DNA of 61,377 nucleotides from Candidatus Poribacteria bacterium (GCA_022823085.1 JAJDXV010000100.1:1-61377); one strand, 5' to 3'. Counted from the stretch's first letter, positions 1 to 8,783 are shown. A program made the numbers and translations. The notes: a model not told the origin generated them from the letters alone.

Positions 1-2
1 TC

Positions 3-965
3 ACTATTTTCCTCAATAGTAGGTATGGCAAAACATTAATAGAGAGAGGCAGATACGGCAGCAGCCAGCCTGAGATTGCTCCGCCTTTTTTATATCAAAT
101 TCCTGTCCCGAATTTGGAACACCTTCAAACGGAGATAGAGAAAACCTATCTCCGATCAAAAGAACTAACAGAATTATCAAAAACCCGATATGCCGAAGCC
201 CAAGCCCTTCTCCTTGCTGAACTTGGACTCGCCGACTGGCAACCGAAGCACACATTATCCTTTGCCACGGATTATGCGAGCATGCAACGCGCAGAGCGTA
301 TTGACGCGGATTACTTCCAGCCGAAATATGACGAAATCGTCAACGCGGTGAAAAATTACTCAGGCGGTTGGGATACATTGGAAAATCTCGTCGCCCTGAA
401 AAAATGCGTTGAGGTGGGTAGCAAAGCGTATCTTGAGGATGGTATCCCTTTTGTTCGGGTGAGTAATCTCAGTCCTTTTGAAATCACATCTGAAAAGTAC
501 ATCTCTGAAGAATTATACGCGGAGATTGAGGAGCACCAGCCAAAACAGGGAGAGATCCTTCTGAGTAAGGACGCAACCCCTGGCATAGCCTACTATTTGC
601 GCGAGGATCCCGAAAAAATGATCCCCGCAGGTGGTATCCTCCGACTGGAAAGCAAAACAGATAAAATTGGGAATGAATACTTAACATTGGTGCTTAATTC
701 CATTCTGACCCAAGAACAGATTAATAGAGATGTAGGTGGTTCCGTCATTCTCCACTGGAGACCCGACCAAGTCGCAGAAACAGTTATTCCTGTTCTGCAC
801 CAAGAGAAACAATCTGAGATCCAACAGAAGGTCATCGAATCCTTCAACTTACGCAAGGACGCTAAAAACCTTCTGGAATGTGCAAAGCGGGCAGTCGAAA
901 TCGCCATTGAACAGGGCGAACAGACTGCTATTGACTGGTTGGGATCTGTTTCACAGGTCCCTTGA
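3..965 (+). CDS. hsdS: Type I restriction-modification specificity subunit (HsdS), 3' part
   Basis: The frame is open to the left window edge, so the N-terminus is missing; 320 codons remain. The visible order is: end of the first target-recognition domain (motif GSSQPEIAP followed by PVPN), a central helical conserved region rich in Glu/Lys/Leu, a second target-recognition domain (GIPFVRVSNLSPFEI and LLSKDATPGIAYYL), and a C-terminal helical region. This is the half-subunit repeat architecture of HsdS, which reads the bipartite DNA target for the HsdM/HsdR complex in the cytoplasm. No hsdM or hsdR lies downstream; they would have to be to the left. The next 0.5 kb is degraded coding sequence, so the locus may be a remnant, but this reading frame itself is intact. 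Confidence 0.85.
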   Translation, partial: TIFLNSRYGKTLIERGRYGSSQPEIAPPFLYQIPVPNLEHLQTEIEKTYLRSKELTELSKTRYAEAQALLLAELGLADWQPKHTLSFATDYASMQRAERIDADYFQPKYDEIVNAVKNYSGGWDTLENLVALKKCVEVGSKAYLEDGIPFVRVSNLSPFEITSEKYISEELYAEIEEHQPKQGEILLSKDATPGIAYYLREDPEKMIPAGGILRLESKTDKIGNEYLTLVLNSILTQEQINRDVGGSVILHWRPDQVAETVIPVLHQEKQSEIQQKVIESFNLRKDAKNLLECAKRAVEIAIEQGEQTAIDWLGSVSQVP

Positions 966-1101
966 TGTTTCGGATGTGCGAACCTCGCGTGTTCTTTATG
1001 TTCCTGAAGCCAGCAATTTCGCCTCAATTTTCTGCCATACTTTAGGTGAAACGCGCCCAGCGGCTTATTTTGGTGCAGATGCCAAGCAAAACCTATTCCA
1101 A

Positions 1102-1470
1102 CAGCAGCTTTGCCATCATAATAAAAAATACCGTCTATTCGGTAATGAATCTGATATTGATGTCGCTTTGGTGTCTTCAGCATTATTTGATAAATTTTGG
1201 GAACAAGTGTTTAGATATAAGTATGAGGGTTCATATTGGCCCGAATATGATCAATTTGTTGACTATTTCTTTCGAGGATGGATGAGACCTGATAAATTGC
1301 CTCGGTCCCCCATGTTTCCTTTGAGGGAAGATTGGTGGAGTTTTTTCAAGGCCATCACAAATAGTGGTAAATATGGAGATTTTAAAATTTCCGGTGGATT
1401 ATATAAGTCGTATTTTTTCTTGGAGAACTATCAGACAATTTGTATACAACAAGGACGAGGCACAAACTGA
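1102..1470 (+). pseudogene. Fragment of a nucleotidyltransferase-like protein
   Basis: The last ~120 codons of an open frame read like real protein: FGNESDIDVALVS resembles the G-S-x-D-x-D metal-binding core of minimal nucleotidyltransferases. It is followed by an aromatic-rich helical stretch (YFFRGWMRPDKLP, GGLYKSYFFLENY). Upstream the same frame runs out of phase through hsdS, and no start codon with a ribosome site is visible, so the gene is probably 5'-truncated. Such domains often sit in defence islands beside restriction genes, which fits the neighbour. The family is uncertain; a short intact gene with a rare start cannot be excluded. Confidence 0.42.
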
Positions 1471-1479
1471 AAGTTTATG

Positions 1480-1812
1480 CTACAAGGGAGGATTTTTCAT
1501 AGCGTGTGTATCTTCAATCACCGGAGGGTGCTTAAGCGTGTTCAACAGAGTGCTGAACGTATCTAATAATCGCGTAGCATCCTCATTAGAGAACATCTCT
1601 AAAAGTGTTTCGGTATCAACACAAATTTGTTCAGAAAGTTCGGAAACCCCGCCTTGTGATTCTACGAAAGTCCGAAGGCTCTTTAAAAAGAAAGGCAGAT
1701 CGCCATCAGCAAGGTATTCCTCCAATGTCAACTGAAGATAGTCAATCGCTGCCTCGCGGTCGGTGGCAAGGTATTCAGTAAAGTACTCGTTCCAGTTTCC
1801 CATTTCTCTCAT
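1480..1812 (-). CDS. HigA-like antitoxin (putative addiction-module antidote)
   Basis: 110-residue protein of the antidote family paired with HigB/RelE-type toxins. The N-terminal part (EYLATDREAAIDYLQLTLEE) matches the usual domain that precedes a C-terminal helix-turn-helix; the predicted recognition region is around GVSELSEQICVDTETLLEMF. Its ATG overlaps the toxin stop (ATGA), so the order is toxin first, antitoxin second, as in higBA. The antitoxin would neutralise the toxin and repress the shared promoter. The last ~20 residues are a non-conserved-looking tail. It ends ten bases from the convergent fragment on the plus strand. Confidence 0.75.
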   Translation of the reverse strand: MREMGNWNEYFTEYLATDREAAIDYLQLTLEEYLADGDLPFFLKSLRTFVESQGGVSELSEQICVDTETLLEMFSNEDATRLLDTFSTLLNTLKHPPVIEDTHAMKNPPL

Positions 1813-2129
1813 TGGCGTGTCTCCTTATATTCTATCAAATATGATTTAGCAAGTTCAATGTCTCGCTGTTGTGAGGTTTTGTCCCCACCACAAAGTAGAA
1901 GGATGAGGGTATTTTCAATTTGACCAAAATAGATGCGGTGTCCTGGTCCAAAGTGGAGGCGCAATTCAAAGATACCTCCACCCACAGATTGGCAATCACC
2001 AAAATTGCCATCTTCAAGCCGTTTAAGTCGTTGGCCAATTCTGTTTTGCGTGTTTCTATCTCGGATGGATTCAAACCATTCCGTGAAAGGTTGCTTGCCG
2101 TTTGGATTCCGGTAGTATTGTATTTCTAT
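1809..2129 (-). CDS. HigB/RelE-family toxin reading frame without a canonical start codon
   Basis: A 106-codon frame encodes a clear phage-Gp49/HigB-like mRNA-interferase relative: IQYYRNPNGKQPFTEWF, RLKRLEDGNFGDCQSVG, ELRLHFGPGHRIYFG and LLLCGGDKTSQQRDI are family hallmarks. The frame stays open upstream to a stop near 2190, but contains no ATG, GTG or TTG. The codon where a start would be expected is ATA (2129-2127). Translation would need ATA or an upstream ATT, or the start has been lost and the toxin is silent. The stop overlaps the antitoxin ATG. The frame itself is undamaged, suggesting recent loss or a genuinely rare start. Start position given is approximate. Confidence 0.72.
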   Translation of the reverse strand: MEIQYYRNPNGKQPFTEWFESIRDRNTQNRIGQRLKRLEDGNFGDCQSVGGGIFELRLHFGPGHRIYFGQIENTLILLLCGGDKTSQQRDIELAKSYLIEYKETRQ

Positions 2130-2272
2130 TGGTTGTCTGTTCTTATTGACAATCGTTCTATACCCGCTATGAAATGAAAAATAACAACTCGTTGATTAGT
2201 AATTATACTTCATTTTTTATTCAAAACGCAAGGTATATTTGCAATTTCGGATTGCTCAGTGTTATTTTGCAG

Positions 2273-2301
2273 TTGACATATTCATAGTTTTGCTATAAAA
2301 T
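2273..2301 (+). promoter_or_regulatory. Sigma-70-type promoter for the acetyl-CoA synthetase gene
   Basis: A perfect -35 TTGACA (2273-2278) is followed after 17 bases by TAAAAT (2296-2301). The overlapping TATAAA (2294-2299) with an upstream TG also gives an extended -10 reading. It lies about 70 bases before the acs ATG, with a GAGGAGAG ribosome site in between. The 240-base gap between toxin and acs holds little else. Confidence 0.7.
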
Positions 2302-2371
2302 ATGCTTTATACAACTTGTAGAGGTATTTTGAGAACTGGAAATTGATTTGTAGAGGAGAGAAAAATATAAA

Positions 2372-4315
2372 ATGGCTAATAATGTATTTCCACCGGTGGA
2401 AACGGCTTATCCGATTGATAACGCACACGTCGACAGTTTTGAAGCGTATCAGACGCAATACGCCGAATCGGTTCAAGACCCTGAAGCGTTTTGGGCACAA
2501 ATCGCGGAACGGTTGACGTGGTATCAGAAATGGGATACGGTTCGCAATTATGACTTTGTTAAGGGCGATATTAAATGGTTTGAAGGCGGCACACTCAATG
2601 CTTGCTATAACTGTCTCGATCGGCACGTAGAGGCTGGACACGGCGATGCAACTGCTATTATTTGGGAAGGGAACGATCCATCCGAAGATAAGACGTTCAG
2701 TTACAGTGAACTCCTCGCCGAGGTCAAAAAGTTTGCCAATGTTCTGAAATCAGAAGGTATTGAAAAAGGCGATCGCGTCTGTATCTATCTACAGATGGTG
2801 CCGGAGTTGGCGATTGCGATGTTGGCGTGTGCGAGGATTGGTGCTATCCATTCCATCGTTTTCGGCGCATTCTCGGCGGAATCCCTCCGAGATCGGATTA
2901 ATGACTCCGCATGTAAGATGCTCATAACGCAAGATACTGCACTTCGCGGTGCGCGTAGCGATATACCGATGAAGGCGAACGCGGATGCTGCTGTGGTAGA
3001 ATGCCCATCTATTGAAAAAGTTGTTGTCGTGAAGCGGACAGGGGACAGTGTGGATGTCGATGCTTCGCGTGATATCTGGTGGCACGAAGCGATGGCAGAA
3101 GCAGACGCGGACTGTGAACCAGAGGTCATGGATGCCGAAGACCCGCTTTTTATTCTTTATACCTCCGGCTCAACAGGAAAACCGAAGGGGGTTCTACATA
3201 CCACAGGGGGTTATCTCGTCTATACGTCTTACACGCATCAGCAGGTCTTTGACTACCACGAAGGTGATGTCTATTGGTGTACCGCCGATATAGGCTGGAT
3301 TACGGGGCACTCTTATATTATTTATGGTCCGCTTGCAAACCGCTCTGTTAGTGTTATGTTTGAAGGTGTACCGAACTACCCGGACTTTGGACGTTTTTGG
3401 CAAGTCGTTGAGAAACACGGTATTAACATTTTTTATACCGCTCCGACAGCACTGCGTGCCTTGATGAAGGAAGGCAACACATGGGTCGAAAAGTATGATA
3501 GATCGACACTCAGGTTGCTCGGTACAGTCGGTGAACCGATTAAGGAACCGGAATGGTTGTGGTATTACGATGTCGTCGGTGAGAAACGGTGTCCGATTGT
3601 GGATACGTGGTGGCAGACGGAAACAGGTGGGATTCTGATGACCCCGCTGCCTGCTGCAACGACACTGAAACCGGGGTCGGCGACGTTCCCATTCTTCGCG
3701 ATTGAACCGGTGATACTTGACGAAGAAGGGAACGAGGTCGAAGGGAACCCGGCGACGGGTTATCTGTGTATCAAAACGGCGTGGCCTGGCATCATGCGAA
3801 CGGTCTATGGGGATCATGAAAGGTTTTTAGATACCTATTTTCGTCGGTTTCCCGGTTACTATATGACAGGTGATGGCGTTCTGCGCGATGAAGATGGCTA
3901 CTACTGGATTACGGGGCGCGTGGACGATGTCTTGAATGTTTCAGGACACCGATTAGGGACAGCAGAGGTAGAAGGCGCGATCGGGCAGCATGCGGCGGTA
4001 GCAGAGGCAGCAGTCGTCGGTTACCCACACGATATTAAGGGGCAAGGCATTTATGCGTATGTTACCCTCATGACAGGTGAATCTGCGTCTGATGAAGTAG
4101 AAACCGGTATCAAGCAGGCGGTTCGACAACACATTGGACCGATTGCAACGCCTGATAAGGTTCAGTTTACGCCAGCGTTGCCAAAGACGCGATCGGGTAA
4201 GATCATGCGGCGTATCCTCCGCAAAATCGCGGAAGGCGACATCTCTGATCTCGGTGATACGTCAACGCTTGCCGATCCGACAGTTGTCGATGCCTTGGTT
4301 GAGGGACGGCAATAA
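2372..4315 (+). CDS. acs: Acetyl-CoA synthetase (AMP-forming)
   Basis: 647 residues, the usual length of Acs. It activates acetate with ATP and CoA to acetyl-CoA plus AMP in the cytoplasm. Core motifs of the ANL superfamily are present: the phosphate-binding loop [11 protein letters not shown], the acetate-pocket region [10 protein letters not shown], the WWQTETGG adenine motif, YMTGDG, and a C-terminal TRSGKIMRR whose Lys610 is the catalytic lysine that is acetylated in regulated Acs enzymes. The N-terminal ACAS domain ([15 protein letters not shown]) is intact. A strong promoter precedes it and it appears monocistronic, since a repeat array follows. A sodium:solute symporter of the acetate-permease-like group is encoded at 50.5 kb, but the link is only suggestive. 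Confidence 0.96.
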   Translation: MANNVFPPVETAYPIDNAHVDSFEAYQTQYAESVQDPEAFWAQIAERLTWYQKWDTVRNYDFVKGDIKWFEGGTLNACYNCLDRHVEAGHGDATAIIWEGNDPSEDKTFSYSELLAEVKKFANVLKSEGIEKGDRVCIYLQMVPELAIAMLACARIGAIHSIVFGAFSAESLRDRINDSACKMLITQDTALRGARSDIPMKANADAAVVECPSIEKVVVVKRTGDSVDVDASRDIWWHEAMAEADADCEPEVMDAEDPLFILYTSGSTGKPKGVLHTTGGYLVYTSYTHQQVFDYHEGDVYWCTADIGWITGHSYIIYGPLANRSVSVMFEGVPNYPDFGRFWQVVEKHGINIFYTAPTALRALMKEGNTWVEKYDRSTLRLLGTVGEPIKEPEWLWYYDVVGEKRCPIVDTWWQTETGGILMTPLPAATTLKPGSATFPFFAIEPVILDEEGNEVEGNPATGYLCIKTAWPGIMRTVYGDHERFLDTYFRRFPGYYMTGDGVLRDEDGYYWITGRVDDVLNVSGHRLGTAEVEGAIGQHAAVAEAAVVGYPHDIKGQGIYAYVTLMTGESASDEVETGIKQAVRQHIGPIATPDKVQFTPALPKTRSGKIMRRILRKIAEGDISDLGDTSTLADPTVVDALVEGRQ

Positions 4316-4317
4316 AT

Positions 4318-4402
4318 AGTTGTCAGTTGTCAGTTGTCAGTTATCAGTTAAAGACGGCTAAGATAGCTCTAAAGCCTCTTTCTGAAGACTGATAACTGAA
4401 GG
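4318..4402. repeat. Heptamer-type intergenic repeat array
   Basis: Tandem AGTTGTC/AGTTATC heptamers at the left are mirrored by ACTGATAACTGA at the right, so the transcript can fold into a stem of about 12 base pairs. The same heptamer theme recurs at 24.5, 27.7, 37.4, 39.7 and 44.0 kb. Confidence 0.7.
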
Positions 4403-4426
4403 TCTTAAAAGAAGTAGGTGTATACA

Positions 4427-4921
4427 TTGGCATCAGCAGAAAAGATTGTAAACGAATTAAAAAGGCATCAAATCACGCACGCTATAGGGGTTCCAGATAA
4501 CGGTAGTGCGCGGATTTATGAACTTTTACGGGGAGAACCAGAAATTGAAGTTATTACAGTAACCCGTGAAGGTGAGGCGTTCGCCGTTGCTTCAGGTTTG
4601 TATGTCGGTGGTAAAAAGCCGGTGATTATCATTCAGAACACAGGTTTTCTGGAATCTGGTGATGCGTTTCGAGGTACCGTTGTCAACATGCGGGTCCCGG
4701 TGGTCGTATTCATCGGGTATCGCGGATACCACAATCGAGATGCAGACGGGCAATGGGTGGATTCAGTAGCGAATTTTCTGGAGCCGACGCTCAAAGCGTG
4801 GAATCTACCTTATGAGATGTTAGAAACAGACAATGACATCCGATGTATCGGGGCAGCGTTTGAAAAGACGGCGGAGACTTCGTTGCCAGCAGCGGTTTTA
4901 CTGATTGGGCATGCAACGTAG
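4427..4921 (+). CDS. TPP-binding decarboxylase alpha subunit, sulfopyruvate-decarboxylase-like
   Basis: 164 residues with a TTG start chosen because AGGTG lies six bases upstream; a GTG nine bases earlier (4418) is the alternative. The protein is a stand-alone pyrimidine-binding (PYR) domain of thiamine-diphosphate enzymes: GVPDNGSARIYELL near the N-terminus, then TREGEAFAVASGLYVGG with the glutamate that activates the cofactor, and NTGFLESGDAF. This matches the ComD-type alpha subunit of sulfopyruvate decarboxylase and related phosphonopyruvate decarboxylases. The partner (PP-domain beta subunit) is not adjacent, so the active enzyme must recruit one encoded elsewhere. The physiological substrate cannot be read from sequence. 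Confidence 0.75.
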   Translation: MASAEKIVNELKRHQITHAIGVPDNGSARIYELLRGEPEIEVITVTREGEAFAVASGLYVGGKKPVIIIQNTGFLESGDAFRGTVVNMRVPVVVFIGYRGYHNRDADGQWVDSVANFLEPTLKAWNLPYEMLETDNDIRCIGAAFEKTAETSLPAAVLLIGHAT

Positions 4922-5027
4922 TTGCGTTGAAAATCTTTATTTTCTTGTGATTGTTTGAAGAATTGTGTTAAAATGTTTTATTATGTGGGTTTTTCTACGA
5001 TTTTTCGCTTTTTTTTAAACATTTTGC

Positions 5028-5057
5028 TTGACAAATCGTTTTAACATAGTGTATCAT
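5028..5057 (+). promoter_or_regulatory. Sigma-70-type promoter for the sigma factor gene
   Basis: TTGACA (5028-5033), an 18-base spacer and TATCAT (5052-5057). It lies 50 bases before the ATG, which is preceded by AAAGGAGAGGAG. The preceding 100 bases are T-rich. Confidence 0.65.
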
Positions 5058-5107
5058 TAAAGTTTGTATGATTTCTTTATTACATTCCGTAAAAGGAGAG
5101 GAGAACG

Positions 5108-6094
5108 ATGGAAGCCGAATTTCTCGGTGAAACGACAAATATTGATAGTGTTGATTCTTATATGGATGCAGCATATTCGGAGGAAACAGAACCTCCAGAG
5201 AGTTACAGCGGGAGTGATCAGAGCGCATTAACGAGTTGGCTCCGGAGTGTGGCAGGTCACCGCCTGTTGACTCGTGAGGAAGAAGTTGAGTTAGCAAAAC
5301 GAATTGAAGCTGGTAAGACGGAAGACGGTTATACAGCGGACGCAGAACTGGCAAGGGATCAACTTGTACAAGCGAATTTGCGACTCGTTATTTCGATTGC
5401 TGTGAGGTATCAAGGGCACAATGTGCCACTCGAAGATCTGATTCAAGAAGGAAATATCGGACTCATTAAAGCAGCGAGTAAATTTGATTATACGAAGGGC
5501 TTTAAATTCAGTACTTATGCGATTTGGTGGATTAAACAGGCGATTATGCGTACGCTTGACAATTTCTCCCGCTCAATTAGACTCCCTTCTTATGTAGTTG
5601 CGAAGATGAACAAGTTTGATGCTGTGTACGCGGCATTATGTCAAGAGCTACAGCGTGAACCGCGTCGCGAAGAAATAGCGGAGGCTTTGGAGCTCTCCGT
5701 AACGCAGGTTGAAGAAATTTTGACGTTCAACGCCGATGCCATTTCCATGGATTTGCAACTCAGTGATGAACGTTCCGCTGCGACATTAGGTGATTTGATT
5801 GAGGACCCCGCGACAAACGGTGAAGAAAGTCCTATCGCGGAAATGATTAACGAGGATCTGATCGCCCAATTTCTTAAAAGGTTACCAGAACGAGAACAGA
5901 AGGTGTTGAAGATGCGCTTCGGTCTCGAAGATGGTGAACGTAAAACGCTCCGCGAGATCGGTGTTGCGCTGAAAGTCACCCGCGAGCGGGTACGACAGCT
6001 CGAGATAGAGGCAATCAAGCGGCTCCGCGTTTTGTACGACGAAATGGGAGAATTTCAGTCAGATCAGTCTAGGGCAGGTAAAATTGCTGCCTAA
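5108..6094 (+). CDS. RNA polymerase sigma factor, sigma-70 family (RpoD/SigA-like)
   Basis: 328 residues. Region 1.2 begins at LTSWLRSVAGHRLLTREEE. Region 2 includes QANLRLVISIAVRY, DLIQEGNIGLIKAASKFD and FKFSTYAIWWIKQAIMR (core binding and -10 recognition). Region 3 is RLPSYVVAKMN onward, and region 4 ends with the -35 helix-turn-helix TLREIGVALKVTRERVRQLE. Region 1.1 is replaced by a short acidic leader of ~45 residues, so it could be the housekeeping factor of a lineage with short leaders or a group 2 factor. It has its own promoter and is followed by nfuA 22 bases downstream, probably cotranscribed. Confidence 0.93.
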   Translation: MEAEFLGETTNIDSVDSYMDAAYSEETEPPESYSGSDQSALTSWLRSVAGHRLLTREEEVELAKRIEAGKTEDGYTADAELARDQLVQANLRLVISIAVRYQGHNVPLEDLIQEGNIGLIKAASKFDYTKGFKFSTYAIWWIKQAIMRTLDNFSRSIRLPSYVVAKMNKFDAVYAALCQELQREPRREEIAEALELSVTQVEEILTFNADAISMDLQLSDERSAATLGDLIEDPATNGEESPIAEMINEDLIAQFLKRLPEREQKVLKMRFGLEDGERKTLREIGVALKVTRERVRQLEIEAIKRLRVLYDEMGEFQSDQSRAGKIAA

Positions 6095-6116
6095 ATCTCA
6101 CTCACGGAAGGCAACT

Positions 6117-6731
6117 ATGAAGAATTTCTTGAAGAAGTTCACTGGCAACGAAGACCCTTTGCTGACAGTCACAGCGGCTGCAGAAGAGAAGATTCACGCG
6201 GTGATTGAAGCCGAGGAGGTTGAAGTCGAAGGGCTCCGTATTAGTATCCAAGGCAAGACGGCTACTGCGTTCCAGTACAGTCTCGGTTTAGCGACCGAAA
6301 CACAAGCGGACGACATTGTTGTTGAATGTGAGAAATTTAAGGTCCTTGTTGATGCCGAAAGTGCCCCGGATCTCAAAGGTGCAGTTATTGATTATGTCGA
6401 TGACCTGAATGCAAGTGGTTTTAACATTGAAAACCCGAACACACCGGCATGGGATAACCCGAAGGCGCAGAAGATTCAGGAACTTATTGATGAACGGATT
6501 AACCCAGCAGTCGCTGCACACGGTGGACAGATAGAATTGTTGAACGTTGATGATGATTCTATCTACATTCACATGGGGGGCGGGTGCCAAGGGTGTGGCA
6601 TGGCGAATGTCACTCTTAAACACGGCATCGAAGCGATGATTCAGGAGGTTTTTCCTGAAATCAAACACGTGATTGATACGACTGATCACGCTTCGGGAAC
6701 GAACCCGTATTATGCGCCGAGCAAAGGATAA
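6117..6731 (+). CDS. nfuA: NfuA-like iron-sulfur cluster carrier
   Basis: 204 residues from the ATG preceded by GGAAGG; a TTG further upstream is a poorer choice. The N-terminal ~100 residues form a degenerate A-type (HesB/IscA-like) domain lacking its cysteines. The C-terminal NifU domain carries GGGCQGCGM with Cys157 and Cys160, which in NfuA dimers hold a 4Fe-4S cluster for delivery to target enzymes. Domain order and length fit NfuA. It follows the sigma factor on the same strand and ends at a strong bidirectional terminator. No other Isc or Suf genes are nearby. Confidence 0.88.
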   Translation: MKNFLKKFTGNEDPLLTVTAAAEEKIHAVIEAEEVEVEGLRISIQGKTATAFQYSLGLATETQADDIVVECEKFKVLVDAESAPDLKGAVIDYVDDLNASGFNIENPNTPAWDNPKAQKIQELIDERINPAVAAHGGQIELLNVDDDSIYIHMGGGCQGCGMANVTLKHGIEAMIQEVFPEIKHVIDTTDHASGTNPYYAPSKG

Positions 6732-6748
6732 CGATAGTATGGAAAAAA

Positions 6749-6777
6749 CGGGCGGGTGCTATCACCCGCCCGTTTTT
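6749..6777. terminator. Bidirectional rho-independent terminator
   Basis: Perfect 10-base-pair stem CGGGCGGGTG / CACCCGCCCG with a CTAT loop, flanked by A6 on the left and T5 on the right. It works for nfuA on the plus strand and for the convergent GHMP gene on the minus strand. Confidence 0.92.
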
Positions 6778-6780
6778 GTT

Positions 6781-7749
6781 TTAACCCGACACGACACTTG
6801 CGCCAAAGTTGTTCGCATGTGTAATAAAACTGGTGCCTCCGTTTGGAAGCGTTTTTAGGAAGGCATCGGTCTCCTGCTTAAGCCGATCAACATCTTCTGT
6901 GATCACGCAGATCGCGGGGCCCCAGCTACTCACACCTGCCCCGAAAGCGCGACTGTCTTGCAGAAAATTGAGGGTCGCTTGAAGTTCCGCGCCTTGTGCG
7001 TCGATCTCTACTCGTTTCCATCCAAACGTCTGAATGTTATTCAATGCTTTGCCGAGGTTGTACATATCGCCCTCGACTAAGGCAGGCAGTATTTGTAGCA
7101 ACAGGATGTGTGAAAGTTTCTGTGCGACCCATTCTGGTTGCGGGCACAATGTGCGGAAGAGTTCTATCTCCTTATCGCCGTATATTCTTGAACAATTCGG
7201 CATGACGATGAGCAACGGTAATTCAGGAAACGGATAGCGTAATAAAATCGGAGGCGGCAAAATATCGCCGACAGCCGAGGAGGGTAGGAATGACGCTTTC
7301 TCTTCTGGGAATCGGTGTCCGCCATCCACGATAAACCCACCCGTATCGAACGCCGCGATGCCAATACCTGAGGTACCGCCGCGTCCAACAGCTTGTGCAA
7401 GTTGTTGAACATTTAACCCGAATTCATATAATAGATTGACAGCCTGTGCGATACCGAGTGCAAGTTGTGTTCCAGACCCGAATCCGCTATGCGTTGGGAT
7501 TTCAGATTCAAATGTTAATTTGATTCCGGGGAACGGGTAGGTCTGTTGGAATCGCTGGAGAACTGTGATGGCTCGTTCACGGTAGATAGAAGTCGAGACA
7601 TCAATATCTGTCGATCTTTCAGCGATGATTTGAAAATTGGGATCAGCGATTGTAAGACCGAATCCGCCGTCAATCCGCCCTAATGCACCGTTCAGATCGA
7701 GTAAGGAAAAGTGTAACCGGGAGGGTGTTGTGATTTTGACGTGGTGCAT
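6781..7749 (-). CDS. Beta-ribofuranosylaminobenzene 5'-phosphate synthase-like GHMP-family protein
   Basis: 322 residues of the GHMP superfamily. It follows the archaeal beta-RFAP synthase pattern closely: TPSRLHFSLLDLNG with IDGGFGL, the SGFGSGTQLALGIA loop, GRGGTSGIGIAAFDTGGFIVDGGH, and IYGDKEIELF. Beta-RFAP synthase condenses p-hydroxybenzoate (or p-aminobenzoate) with PRPP as the committed step to tetrahydromethanopterin. It is typical of methanogens and of bacteria that use that carrier for formaldehyde oxidation. No other methanopterin gene is visible here, so the pathway is not proven. It is convergent with nfuA; the downstream neighbour on the plus strand shares the terminator. Confidence 0.82.
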   Translation of the reverse strand: MHHVKITTPSRLHFSLLDLNGALGRIDGGFGLTIADPNFQIIAERSTDIDVSTSIYRERAITVLQRFQQTYPFPGIKLTFESEIPTHSGFGSGTQLALGIAQAVNLLYEFGLNVQQLAQAVGRGGTSGIGIAAFDTGGFIVDGGHRFPEEKASFLPSSAVGDILPPPILLRYPFPELPLLIVMPNCSRIYGDKEIELFRTLCPQPEWVAQKLSHILLLQILPALVEGDMYNLGKALNNIQTFGWKRVEIDAQGAELQATLNFLQDSRAFGAGVSSWGPAICVITEDVDRLKQETDAFLKTLPNGGTSFITHANNFGASVVSG

Positions 7750-7767
7750 GGTTGTGTTGGGCTGTGC

Positions 7768-8025
7768 CTATTTTTTATATTGCCGCGTACCCCTTTTTGC
7801 CCACACGATGTGTAGACCTGGGAAACGGTCATAGTAGACGCTAACAACCTCAAAATCGAACGCCTCAACGGTTGTTCCGGAGAATACGGTGTAACCTTTA
7901 CCTTGCCTCCCCGGTTTTACCTCGGAGAGCGGCATAAATTTTGCTGCGTCCCACTTAATCTGTGCATGTGCATAACAGACAGTGAGGCAGAGAATGACAA
8001 AGCTAAACAGGAACGCTTTTTTCAT
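7768..8025 (-). pseudogene. Truncated N-terminal duplicate of an S55 (SpoIVB-like) peptidase
   Basis: An 85-codon frame starting MKKAFLF with a signal peptide. Its first ~70 residues closely match the start of the 627-residue S55 peptidase encoded at 20545-22428 (both share HAQIKWDA-KFMPL-EVKPG, GKGYTVFSG and a PG-H-VW segment). It then diverges into TRQYKK and stops before the catalytic GMSGSP region. It begins inside the end of the ABC-ATPase gene, at the place where a transporter permease would be expected. It is best read as a broken paralogue left by a deletion or recombination; a secreted mini-protein is possible. Confidence 0.75.
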
Positions 8026-8029
8026 TTCA

Positions 8030-8731
8030 TTACTCGCCATTTTCCTGCTGTCCATTTTGCCTGACATCTCGTTCAATTAAACCGTCTCTAATGTGGAGTA
8101 CGCGTTTTGCGTGTTCAGCGACTTCAGGTTCGTGTGTCACCATGATGATTGTATTGCCTTCTTCGTTCAAACGGTCAAAGATCGCCATAATTTCGGAGCC
8201 AGAACGTGTATCTAAATTTCCCGTCGGTTCATCAGCGAATATCATTGATGGGTTATTGACCAAAGCCCGCGCGATAGCGACACGCTGAATTTGTCCACCA
8301 GACAACTCTGTGGATTTGTGATCTACACGGTCTGCCAAACCGACGGCTTCCAACGCTTCAAATGCGCGTCGTTTGCGTTCCTTTCTGCCCATACCGGCGT
8401 AAATAAGGGGTAGTTCAACGTTGTTCAGCGCACTGGTCCGAGGTAGCAGGTTAAAGGATTGAAACACAAAGCCGATCTTCTTATTACGAATATCCGCGAG
8501 CCGATTGTCGGAAAGTTTGCCGACCTCTTGACCTTCGAGGTAGTATTCACCCGACGTTGGTGTTGCGAGACATCCGAGTATATCCATCATGGTCGATTTA
8601 CCGGAACCGGACGGTCCCATAATAGCGATAAATTCGCCTTCTGTTATACTGAATGACACACCTCGAAGTGCGTGTACCTGGACATCGCCCATTTCGTAGA
8701 CCTTCGTCAAATCTTTTACATCTATTAACAC
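8030..8731 (-). CDS. ABC transporter ATPase, MacB/LolD type
   Basis: 233 residues. Walker A is GPSGSGKST, the Q-loop [10 protein letters not shown], the signature [15 protein letters not shown], Walker [13 protein letters not shown] and the switch histidine VTHEPEV. These are typical of the MacB/LolD subfamily that powers tripartite export or lipoprotein release. It is the third gene of a minus-strand operon after tolC and a periplasmic adaptor, 52 bases downstream of the adaptor. The cognate FtsX-like permease is absent: the next frame is a truncated S55 peptidase. The ATPase must use a permease encoded elsewhere, or the system is broken. Confidence 0.9.
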   Translation of the reverse strand: MLIDVKDLTKVYEMGDVQVHALRGVSFSITEGEFIAIMGPSGSGKSTMMDILGCLATPTSGEYYLEGQEVGKLSDNRLADIRNKKIGFVFQSFNLLPRTSALNNVELPLIYAGMGRKERKRRAFEALEAVGLADRVDHKSTELSGGQIQRVAIARALVNNPSMIFADEPTGNLDTRSGSEIMAIFDRLNEEGNTIIMVTHEPEVAEHAKRVLHIRDGLIERDVRQNGQQENGE

Positions 8732-8783
8732 GGCATTGCCTCCTTAGATGAAACAGATGGAAAGACAGGCATTATCAGACCTC

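Noticed and set aside
736..1100. N-terminal part of the 244-codon plus-strand frame overlapping hsdS
   Set aside because: Out of phase with hsdS and low-complexity in composition; only its last ~120 codons look like protein.
593..1183. Minus-strand frame of 196 codons opposite hsdS
   Set aside because: It lies antisense to a well-supported hsdS frame, shows no recognisable motif and looks like a shadow frame.
1835..2074. 79-codon minus-strand frame over the toxin gene
   Set aside because: It is in a different frame from the clear HigB-like sequence and has no family resemblance.
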